Of a stretch of 64,000 nt of DNA, positions 57,137-64,000 are shown piece by piece. How positions within the stretch are numbered: the stretch's first letter is position 1; every line of letters starts with the position of its first letter. The notes under the pieces were generated by a model. That model saw nothing but the letters and a program-made list of their open reading frames with translations, was not told the DNA's origin and did no database searches. A program made the translations under genes and the position numbers. The DNA comes from Pseudomonas sp. NCCP-436 (GTDB lineage: Bacteria; Pseudomonadota; Gammaproteobacteria; Pseudomonadales; Pseudomonadaceae): positions 62,001 through 126,000 of the forward strand of contig NZ_BPLZ01000002.1 of the NCBI RefSeq assembly GCF_019656335.1, read 5' to 3'.

Positions 57137-57278
57137 GGAGCCCCTGGGAGCTCGGGGCTCCTGATCGCCCGGCAGGTGTCTGTCTTGTCGGATCAAGATA
57201 TATCCAGGCGGTGTTCTAGGCGCGCTGTGCGCTGCATTGTCTACCACGACCGGGCCTTCTGCCCGGTCGTTGTTTTTC
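57137..57278 (+). terminator. Double terminator after the OmpA-family gene
   Basis: First hairpin GGAGCCCC / GGGGCTCC (57137-57161), without a T-run. Second hairpin ACGACCGGGC / GCCCGGTCGT (57246-57270) followed by TGTTTTTC, a textbook Rho-independent terminator. Confidence 0.85.
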
Positions 57279-57392
57279 TGCCGATCGACATTCTTATGTT
57301 CAGGCCGTATCCGCAAGGCATCCCGGAAAAATACATGCGCTACTGGTGATCCGGTGCGTGAGCGGTTAACTTGCCCTGCCATTGGAGCAACT

Positions 57393-57713
57393 ATGCAGGG
57401 GGCGGGGATGAAGGCAATGATGTGGGGCGGCAAGCTGCTGGCCTTGTGTTTCTGGCTGGTGTTCGGGGCAACTCTGGGCGGTTGGCTGGGGGCGCCGTTC
57501 GAACAACTGATTCAACTACTGGCCGTTTTCCTTCTGTTGCTGCACTGCGTTCAGCTCTGGCTGTTCTCGTCGTTGTTGCGCGGTCGTTCCAATCCTTGGC
57601 TGGATCGTTTCCTGGTACTGCTGTTCGGCATCTTCCATCTGTATATGCTGCGCTCTAGCGCTGTAGTGCAGTCAGTGCCTGCCGACGCCACGGGAGGTGC
57701 TGCTAATGCGTAG
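57393..57713 (+). CDS. DUF1145 membrane protein
   Basis: 106 residues with three hydrophobic segments (LLALCFWLVFGATLGGWL; FEQLIQLLAVFLLLLHCVQL; FLVLLFGIFHLYML), the DUF1145 (YhhL) pattern. The ATG at 57393 has GGAG six bases upstream. Its stop overlaps the start of the collagen-like gene by 8 bp. Confidence 0.8.
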   Translation: MQGAGMKAMMWGGKLLALCFWLVFGATLGGWLGAPFEQLIQLLAVFLLLLHCVQLWLFSSLLRGRSNPWLDRFLVLLFGIFHLYMLRSSAVVQSVPADATGGAANA

Positions 57714-58467
57714 TCTGGTACTTCTGCTGTGGCTGTTGGCAACTTCGGCAATGGCGGCATCAGAGATCACGGTGAAGCCAAACACCCTGATGCGTCTTTC
57801 GGTGGCTTCGGGCAGTGTGCAACTGGATCGTCTGGAAGTGGCCGAGCGTGCCACCTTGCTGGTTCCGGCCGCGGTGACAGCGCTGCAGATCGGAGAGCTG
57901 AGGATGGGGCATGAGGCGCGTATCGGCATTGCTCCGGCCGAGCAGCCGCTGCGTCTGGAGATCGGGCGTGCCGAGGTGGCCGAAGATGCCTGGATCAGCG
58001 CCCGCGGCTCGGACGGCAGCTACACCCGGCCCGCCACCCGCGGCCGTGATCTTCAGTTCAAGTTTCAGGCTCTGACCTTTGCGTCCCTGACCCTGGACGT
58101 ACGTGGCGGTCGTGGTGTGCCTGGCTATGCAGGGCTCGACGGAGCCCCAGGCCAGCCCGGTGGCTGCACCTGGGGGCGCGCCGAAGCCGGCCACGATGGC
58201 CAGGATGGCAGCAACGGCCAGCCGGGCGCCGATGGTGGGCGTGTGTTGCTGGAGCTGGCGCAAGACATTGAGGTTGAACGTCTGCAGGTGCTGCTCAATG
58301 GTGGTGTTGGTGGTGTCGCCGGCCCGGGAGGCAAGGGCGGCCGTGGTGGGGCTGCGCGTGGCTGCCTGTTGTATGACGTTGCCGGTGCAGCCGATGGCCA
58401 GTCGGGACGTTCCGGCCAGGAGGGGCCGGCCGGGCGCCCGGGCGAGCTGCGGGTGATTCGTTTCTGA
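57706..58467 (+). CDS. Secreted collagen-like (Gly-x-y) protein
   Basis: 253 residues with a cleavable signal (cut after AMA, residue ~18), a beta-rich N-terminal half, and two Gly-rich collagen-like tracts: GAPGQPGGCTWGRAEAGHDGQ...NGQPGADGG and GVAGPGGKGGRGGAARG ... GQSGRSGQEGPAGRPGE. One Cys sits in each tract, which could form a disulfide. GGGAGG precedes the ATG at 57706. Operon with DUF1145. Function unknown; a surface or matrix role is inference. Confidence 0.75.
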   Translation: MRSLVLLLWLLATSAMAASEITVKPNTLMRLSVASGSVQLDRLEVAERATLLVPAAVTALQIGELRMGHEARIGIAPAEQPLRLEIGRAEVAEDAWISARGSDGSYTRPATRGRDLQFKFQALTFASLTLDVRGGRGVPGYAGLDGAPGQPGGCTWGRAEAGHDGQDGSNGQPGADGGRVLLELAQDIEVERLQVLLNGGVGGVAGPGGKGGRGGAARGCLLYDVAGAADGQSGRSGQEGPAGRPGELRVIRF

Positions 58468-58495
58468 TAACAGTCCGCCGCATCTTGCGACGGGT

Positions 58496-58960
58496 TCAGA
58501 ACAGCGGGCGCAGGGCCGCCAGGGTGACCAGTGCCAGGCCGACGGTCAGGTTGATGCCCACCACCTTGCGGATCCTGCCCAGCACCTGGCCGCCAGCTGA
58601 CCAGTCCTGCGCTTCTACTGCGCGATGCAGCTCGGGCAGTTGCAGAGCCTGGACGCGCAGGAACAGCGCCAGCATTACCAGGTACAGGCCGATCATCACA
58701 TGTACATAGCGCGGTGCGCCCTGCAGGCTGGCAAAGCCCATGTGCAGCATGCCCATGCCCGTAACCGGCAGCAGCACCACCGCAGCCCACACCCAGATGA
58801 AGAAGCGGCGGAATACGCCCAGCCACAAACGCAGGCGAACCGGGGGCTCAAGTGCCTCGACGGCCGCCGGGCGCAGGATCATCCAGGCGAAGAACATACC
58901 GCCGACCCAGATCAGGGCGGCTAGCAGATGCAGGGCATAGAGCAGGGCATGGGGCGTCAT
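58496..58960 (-). CDS. CopD-family membrane protein
   Basis: 154 residues, four membrane helices (LLYALHLLAALIWVGGMFF with conserved His; FFIWVWAAVVLLPVTGMGM; VHVMIGLYLVMLALFLRVQ; INLTVGLALVTLAAL). The DUF2269/CopD-like family; copper import is claimed for some members only. GGAGATG precedes the ATG at 58960. Convergent with the collagen-like gene. Confidence 0.82.
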   Translation of the reverse strand: MTPHALLYALHLLAALIWVGGMFFAWMILRPAAVEALEPPVRLRLWLGVFRRFFIWVWAAVVLLPVTGMGMLHMGFASLQGAPRYVHVMIGLYLVMLALFLRVQALQLPELHRAVEAQDWSAGGQVLGRIRKVVGINLTVGLALVTLAALRPLF

Positions 58961-59087
58961 CGGGCATCTCCATCGGTTATTGCATGATCGTCCGGCACAG
59001 GAATCTGCGCCGGCTCTTCAGGCGCGCTATGATAGCGACCGCGTTAGAAATACTGAAAATTTATCCAGCCTTCCTGTTGTCGAATCC

Positions 59088-61232
59088 ATGCTCAGCAACG
59101 AACTCAAGTCCCAGATCCAGGGCGCCTATTCCCGCTTCCTTGAGGCCAAGGCGCTCAAGCCTCGCTATGGCCAGCGCCTGATGATTGCCGAGGTAGCCAA
59201 GGTGCTGGGGGCGATTCCGATCGATGACGAGGGCCGGCGTGTCGGTGATCCGGCGGTAGTTGCGGTCGAGGCCGGCACCGGCACGGGCAAAACGGTAGCC
59301 TACAGCCTGGCTACCATTCCCACGGCCAAGGCTGCCGGCAAGCGTCTGGTGATTGCTACTGCCACCGTGGCCCTGCAGGAACAGATCGTACACAAGGATC
59401 TGCCGGATCTGCTGCGCAATAGTGGATTGAACTTCAGCTTCGCCCTGGCCAAGGGGCGCGGCCGCTATCTGTGTCTGTCCAGGCTTGATCAGTTGCTGCA
59501 GGACGGTGCGGCGCAAAGCGCCACGGCCCAGTTGTTCGAGGAAGAGGGTTTTCGCATCGATGTCGATGAGCAGGGCCAGAAACTGTTCAACGCGATGATC
59601 GAGAAACTCGCCGGCAACAAATGGGACGGTGATCGTGACAGCTGGCCCGAGGAGCTGGAGGACAGCCGTTGGGCACAACTGACCACGGATCACAGCCAGT
59701 GCACCAACCGCCATTGTCCGAACTTCCAGCAGTGCGCCTTCTACAAGGCCCGTGAAGGCATGGGAAAGGTTGATGTGATCGTCACCAACCACGACATGGT
59801 ACTGGCGGATCTGGCCCTTGGTGGCGGAGCCGTGCTGCCGGATCCACGTGACACCATTTATGTATTCGACGAAGGCCATCATCTGCCGGATAAGGCTATC
59901 GGTCACTTCGCCCACTTCACCCGGCTGCGTTCCACAGCCGACTGGCTGGGGCAGATCGACAAGAACCTGACCAGGTTGCTGGCACAGAATCCGCTGCCGG
60001 GTGATCTGGGCCGCTTGATCGAGCAGGTGCCGGAGTTGGCCCGCGAGCTGAAGACCCAGCAGCAGTTCATGTTCAGCGCCTGTGAGCAGATCGCCGACTT
60101 TCGCCCTGGCGAAGATATGGAAGGGCGTGAGCGCCCTCGGCACCGCTTTGTTGGTGGTTTGGTGCCGGAGCACCTGCTGGAGCTTGGGCTGGAGCTGAAG
60201 AAGGGGTTTTCCAAACTCAACGACCTGTTTACCGGTGTGACCGAACTGCTCAAGGAGGCGATGGACGGTGAGGGGGCAGTGGGTATTGCCAGCCACCAGG
60301 CCGAGGAGTGGTATCCGCTGTTCGGCAGCCTGATGGCGCGCGCCAAGGGCAACTGGGAGCTGTGGCTGGCCTTCACTACGGAGGATCCGGAAGAGAGCCC
60401 GCCCATGGCGCGCTGGCTGACCCTGGCCGAGAGTGGCGCGCTGTTCGACATAGAGGTCAATGCCAGCCCGATCCTGGCTGCCGAGACCCTGCGGCGCAAT
60501 CTGTGGAACGTCGCCTATGGTGCGCTGGTGACGTCGGCGACCCTTACCGCCCTCGGTACCTTCGACCGCTACCGCATGCGTGCCGGCCTGCCCAGAGGGA
60601 CGGTCACCGCGGTGGTGCCGAGCCCGTTTCAGCATGCTGATGCAGGCGTTCTGCGAGTGCCGGATCTGAAGGCGGATGCGCGTGATGCCGCTGCACACAC
60701 CGCAGCGATCATCCGCGAACTGCCGGGGCTGGTGGCCGGCAGCCGTGGCACCCTGGTGCTGTTTTCCTCGCGCCGGCAGATGCAGGACGTGTTTGACGGC
60801 CTCGATCGCGACTGGCGCAAGCGAGTGTTCATCCAGGGCAACCTGTCCAAGCAGGAAACCCTGAACAAGCACAAGGCGCGCGTTGACTCCGGCGAAGAGA
60901 GCGTGTTGTTCGGTCTGGCCAGTTTTGCCGAGGGAGTGGATCTGCCCGGGGCCTACTGCGAACACGTGGTGATCGCCAAAATTCCCTTCGCCGTACCGGA
61001 TGACCCGGTGGAAGCTGCGCTGGCCGAGTGGATCGAGGCCCGTGGCGGCAACCCCTTTATGGAGATTGCCGTGCCGGATGCATCACTGCGGCTGGTACAG
61101 GCCTGTGGCCGGCTGCTGCGCACTGAGGCTGACCGCGGCATCATTACTCTGCTGGATCGGCGTGTGGTGACACAGCGTTACGGCAAGGCGATTCTCAATG
61201 CATTGCCGCCCTTTCGTCGGGAAATTCACTGA
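59088..61232 (+). CDS. dinG: ATP-dependent DNA helicase DinG
   Basis: 714 residues. XPD-like SF2 helicase: Walker A AGTGTGKTVAYSLA, the four-Cys Fe-S cluster (CLSRL...CTNRHCPNFQQC), DEGHH box, and motif VI QACGRLLRTEADRG. It resolves R-loops and G4 structures in E. coli. The ATG at 59088 is chosen because an earlier in-frame ATG (58980) gives a tail with no family similarity. Confidence 0.95.
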   Translation: MLSNELKSQIQGAYSRFLEAKALKPRYGQRLMIAEVAKVLGAIPIDDEGRRVGDPAVVAVEAGTGTGKTVAYSLATIPTAKAAGKRLVIATATVALQEQIVHKDLPDLLRNSGLNFSFALAKGRGRYLCLSRLDQLLQDGAAQSATAQLFEEEGFRIDVDEQGQKLFNAMIEKLAGNKWDGDRDSWPEELEDSRWAQLTTDHSQCTNRHCPNFQQCAFYKAREGMGKVDVIVTNHDMVLADLALGGGAVLPDPRDTIYVFDEGHHLPDKAIGHFAHFTRLRSTADWLGQIDKNLTRLLAQNPLPGDLGRLIEQVPELARELKTQQQFMFSACEQIADFRPGEDMEGRERPRHRFVGGLVPEHLLELGLELKKGFSKLNDLFTGVTELLKEAMDGEGAVGIASHQAEEWYPLFGSLMARAKGNWELWLAFTTEDPEESPPMARWLTLAESGALFDIEVNASPILAAETLRRNLWNVAYGALVTSATLTALGTFDRYRMRAGLPRGTVTAVVPSPFQHADAGVLRVPDLKADARDAAAHTAAIIRELPGLVAGSRGTLVLFSSRRQMQDVFDGLDRDWRKRVFIQGNLSKQETLNKHKARVDSGEESVLFGLASFAEGVDLPGAYCEHVVIAKIPFAVPDDPVEAALAEWIEARGGNPFMEIAVPDASLRLVQACGRLLRTEADRGIITLLDRRVVTQRYGKAILNALPPFRREIH

Positions 61233-61325
61233 AGCGCCTTTGCCACGGGGGCTTTTCGTGCGTGATGGTTTCCAATCGGCGCGCAGGCTGAAACAATGCG
61301 CGCAATATCAACAAAGGAGTCAGGT

Positions 61326-62471
61326 GTGCAGGTTCAGGGGTATTTCGACTTGCGCTTCGAAGCGGTGAAAGACGCTTTTGCCAGTCTCTTCGAGGATCCG
61401 CAGGAGCGTGGTGCCGCGCTATGCATCCGGATTGGCGGCGAAACCGTGGTGGACGTCTGGGCCGGGATGATGGACAAGGATGGTCAGCATGCCTGGCATA
61501 GTGACACTATTGCCAACCTGTTTTCCTGCACTAAGCCGTTTGCTGCGGTAGTTGCTCTGCAACTGGTCGGTGAGGGCAAGCTGGAACTTGATGTACCGGT
61601 GGCTCGCTACTGGCCCGAATTCGCAGCCGCCGGCAAGGAACGCATTACCCTGCGCCATCTGCTGAGCCATCAGGCCGGGCTTCCTGCGCTGCGCCAGTTG
61701 TTGCCGGCCGAGGCACTGTACGAATGGAGCACCATGACCACGGCGCTGGCCGCTGAGGCTCCCTGGTGGCCGCTGGGTGAAGGCCATGGTTATGCCCCGA
61801 TTACCTACGGCTGGCTGATTGGCGAGTTGATCCGCCGAGTCGAGGGGCGTGGGCCAGGCGAGAGCATTGCCGCCCGCATCGCCCGGCCATTGGGGCTGGA
61901 CTTTCATGTCGGGCTGGCTGATAGCCAGTTCGAACGGGTCGCGCACATTGCCAGAGGCAAGGGCAACCTGGGGGATGCCGCGGCACAGCGCTTGCTGCGG
62001 GTCATGATGAGCGATGCAGAGGCCATGACCACTCGTTCCTTCACCAATCCGCCATCGATCATGACCAGCACCAACAAACCCGAATGGCGACGTATGCAGC
62101 AGCCAGCGGCCAACGGCCACGGTAATGCACGTAGTCTGGCAGGCTTTTATGCCGGCTTGCTCGATGGCGGCCTGCTGGAGACCGAACTGCTGGCGGAGAT
62201 GACTCGCGAACACGCCGTTGGAGAGGATCGTACACTGCTTACCGCAACCCGTTTCGGCTTGGGATGCATGCTTGATCAGGCTGAGTTGCCTAATGCTACC
62301 TATGGTCTTGGGCGCCATGCCTTTGGTCATCCAGGTGCTGGCGGCTCATGCGGCTTTGCCGATCCCGAGCGCGACGTGGCGTTTGGTTTCGTGATCAACA
62401 ACCTGGGGCCTTTTGTGCTGATGGATCCGCGCGCCCAGAAACTGGCGCAGGCATTGGCACGATGCCTGTAA
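61326..62471 (+). CDS. Class C beta-lactamase-fold serine hydrolase (EstB-like)
   Basis: 381 residues. S67-x-x-K70 (SCTKPF) nucleophile motif, Tyr in GYAPITYGWL, and a late H-x-G motif GHPGAGGS. Like family VIII esterases rather than true beta-lactamases; cytosolic (no signal). GTG start at 61326 with GGAG six bases upstream, preferred over an ATG at 61296. Confidence 0.88.
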   Translation: MQVQGYFDLRFEAVKDAFASLFEDPQERGAALCIRIGGETVVDVWAGMMDKDGQHAWHSDTIANLFSCTKPFAAVVALQLVGEGKLELDVPVARYWPEFAAAGKERITLRHLLSHQAGLPALRQLLPAEALYEWSTMTTALAAEAPWWPLGEGHGYAPITYGWLIGELIRRVEGRGPGESIAARIARPLGLDFHVGLADSQFERVAHIARGKGNLGDAAAQRLLRVMMSDAEAMTTRSFTNPPSIMTSTNKPEWRRMQQPAANGHGNARSLAGFYAGLLDGGLLETELLAEMTREHAVGEDRTLLTATRFGLGCMLDQAELPNATYGLGRHAFGHPGAGGSCGFADPERDVAFGFVINNLGPFVLMDPRAQKLAQALARCL

Positions 62472-62541
62472 CTATCGGTCTAGCCTGCCTGGCAGACGTG
62501 CCATGAGCAGGATCAATCGACTCGAACCCTTGGGGGGCTTC

Positions 62542-63189
62542 ATGCGCAACAAAATCTTCGCCGTTACCTGCAGTCTGCTGATTGCGGGTTGCTCGACTCC
62601 GGAACGCAAGGAAGTGGCCAGGCCGGCTGTCATGCCGCCGCCGCAGGTGACTCGGGCCTGGCTCGACGAGTACGAGCCGAAATTGCGCGAAGCAGTCAAG
62701 GGCAGCCATTTCGAGTTTGAACGGCGCGAGAATCTGCTGGTGGTGACTGCACCGGTTCAAAGCTCCTTCAATCCGGATCGTCCGCACATGCTGCTGCCGG
62801 CCAGTCTCGGCCCGATCACCCGTGTGGCCAAGTTGCTGGAGGCTGATGAGGATATCGCTGTAGTGGTGCTCGGCCATGCCGACAGTAGCGGTGACGATGC
62901 GCACAATCGCGAACTCAGCCAGCAGCGGGCGAGGGCGGTGACTTCCATCTTCCGTCTCAGTGGGCTGAAGCAGAACCGTCTGCAGGTCATGGGGCTCGGC
63001 TCCGATGCTCCGCGCGCGGCCAATGACAGCGCTGCCGGACGTGCCTTGAACCGACGCGTGGAGATCCTTCTCACCTCGCGCGATACCATGCAGGGACTGC
63101 TCGCCAAGTATAGCCAGCCAGCTGCCGGGCTGAAGGATGCGCCCAAGGTAGCTGTTGCAGGTCAAGGAAAAACGGCCCAGTCGGAGTAA
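62542..63189 (+). CDS. OmpA-family lipoprotein
   Basis: 215 residues. Lipobox LIAGC (Cys17); C-terminal OmpA domain ([26 protein letters not shown]). GGGGGG precedes the ATG at 62542. 34 bp before pdxH, likely co-transcribed. Confidence 0.9.
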   Translation: MRNKIFAVTCSLLIAGCSTPERKEVARPAVMPPPQVTRAWLDEYEPKLREAVKGSHFEFERRENLLVVTAPVQSSFNPDRPHMLLPASLGPITRVAKLLEADEDIAVVVLGHADSSGDDAHNRELSQQRARAVTSIFRLSGLKQNRLQVMGLGSDAPRAANDSAAGRALNRRVEILLTSRDTMQGLLAKYSQPAAGLKDAPKVAVAGQGKTAQSE

Positions 63190-63223
63190 GCTTGGCAGCA
63201 TTTCTCACCTTAGAGGAGCTGCC

Positions 63224-63871
63224 ATGACCCGGACACTGGCCGATATGCGCCGTGACTACACCCGTGACGGCCTGAGCGAGACTCAGGCACCACTGGAGCC
63301 CTTTGTTCTGTTTCGCCAGTGGTTTGACGAGGCGGTGAAAACCGAGCAATTGCCGGTCGAGCCCAATGCCATGACCCTGGCGACGGTCGACGAAAGCGGC
63401 CGTCCGCATTGTCGGGTGCTGCTGCTCAAGGGGCTCGACGAGCGTGGCTTTACCTTTTTCAGCAACTACGAAAGTGCCAAGGGCCGGCAACTGGCGGAGC
63501 GTCCCTTTGCCGCCATGACTTTTTTCTGGCCGACGCTGGAGCGTCAGGTGCGCATCGAAGGGCGCGTCGAACGGGTCACTCCAGCCGAATCCGACGCCTA
63601 TTTCCAGGTTCGTCCTCTGGGCAGTCGGATCGGAGCCTGGGCTTCGCCACAGAGTCGCGTGATACGTGATCGTGCCGAGCTTGAGCAACTGCTGAGCGAA
63701 ACCGAGCAGCGCTTTCTTAACCAGGCTCCGCACTGCCCGCCGCACTGGGGGGGCTACCGGTTGTTGCCTGAACGTATCGAATTTTGGCAGGGCCGGCCGA
63801 GCCGGCTGCATGATCGACTCAACTACCGTTTGCAGGGAGAGGCCTGGGTACGTGAGCGCCTGGCACCCTGA
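63224..63871 (+). CDS. pdxH: Pyridoxamine 5'-phosphate oxidase
   Basis: 215 residues. Oxidises PNP/PMP to pyridoxal phosphate with FMN. FMN contacts: [31 protein letters not shown]-type [19 protein letters not shown]-terminal [14 protein letters not shown] with conserved His/Arg. The ATG at 63224 has GAGGAG upstream. Confidence 0.96.
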   Translation: MTRTLADMRRDYTRDGLSETQAPLEPFVLFRQWFDEAVKTEQLPVEPNAMTLATVDESGRPHCRVLLLKGLDERGFTFFSNYESAKGRQLAERPFAAMTFFWPTLERQVRIEGRVERVTPAESDAYFQVRPLGSRIGAWASPQSRVIRDRAELEQLLSETEQRFLNQAPHCPPHWGGYRLLPERIEFWQGRPSRLHDRLNYRLQGEAWVRERLAP

Positions 63872-64000
63872 AGCAGGGTCAAGCACAACGAGGTTGTAGG
63901 TTGCGCGGCGGAACCTTGCTGAACTCTGTCTGTCTGAATCAATCATTGTCCAGGCATGGCCGTGACAGCAGCCAGTGCGTGGCATCTAATGAATCGAAAG
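63872..64000. other. 3' end of window, nothing recognised
   Basis: The last 129 bases after pdxH hold no gene start or clear terminator. Confidence 0.5.

Noticed and set aside
59061-60965. 634-codon open frame antisense to dinG
   Set aside because: Antisense to a fully conserved dinG with no domain; a GC-codon artefact.

Overview
The window is 64 kb of a GC-rich gammaproteobacterial chromosome. Gene content and order point to Pseudomonas in the broad sense. Two blocks run in the order I recall from P. aeruginosa. One is ychF-pth-rplY-prs-(tRNA-Gln x2)-ispE-lolB-TPR / hemA-prfA-prmC-moeB-murI-pagL, continuing later with litR-phr and hemH. The other is the argO/argP, usp, olsA-olsB and dinG, OmpA, pdxH neighbourhoods. 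There is no prophage, no CRISPR array and no complete insertion sequence. This is ordinary core chromosome with small decayed or accessory patches. Taxonomy and synteny rest on recall, not on a search.

Layout. 1-9 kb: 5' part of a SWIM-zinc-finger helicase gene, an AraC regulator, a lipoprotein Ntn-hydrolase (penicillin acylase family), a three-gene operon (WHy-domain lipoprotein, SEC-C protein, DUF2489 membrane protein), a protein with an internal repeat, a lipoprotein, and YchJ/DUF6231. 9-13 kb: a cardiolipin-synthase-like phospholipase D, an OsmC-YcaO fusion and a stand-alone GyrI-like effector domain. 13-25 kb: housekeeping genes for translation, PRPP, isoprenoid precursors, lipoprotein sorting, heme and peptidoglycan. 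25-29 kb: pagL, then a LysR regulator, an HPP/CBS membrane protein and a broken ccoN fragment.

29-37 kb is a light-response and DNA-repair cluster. It holds DUF523/DUF1722, a LitR-like MerR regulator, photolyase, the tail of a deleted cyclopropane-fatty-acid synthase gene, DUF2878 and a YkgJ-type cysteine-cluster gene. The YkgJ gene has an in-frame TGA exactly where a conserved cysteine is expected. A renalase-like FAD oxidoreductase, a TIGR01777 epimerase and hemH lie beside it. Two promoter regions of this cluster share a TGTACA-N12-TGTACA motif.

37-50 kb: small envelope and transport genes, a GATase-type gamma-glutamyl hydrolase with a long structured leader, trifunctional putA with candidate PutA operators (GTTGCA pairs) upstream, the argO/argP pair and an epimerase. 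50-64 kb: coiled-coil protein, AcpH, a universal stress protein and an oxygen-binding di-iron protein (each preceded by an ANR/FNR-like box), ornithine-lipid genes olsA/olsB, OmpA-like lipoproteins, a collagen-like secreted protein, DinG, an EstB-like hydrolase and PdxH.

The items most worth following up are the TGA-for-Cys position in the YkgJ gene, the shared TGTACA operator pairs of the photolyase cluster, the PutA and ANR sites, and the structured leader at 39.6 kb.
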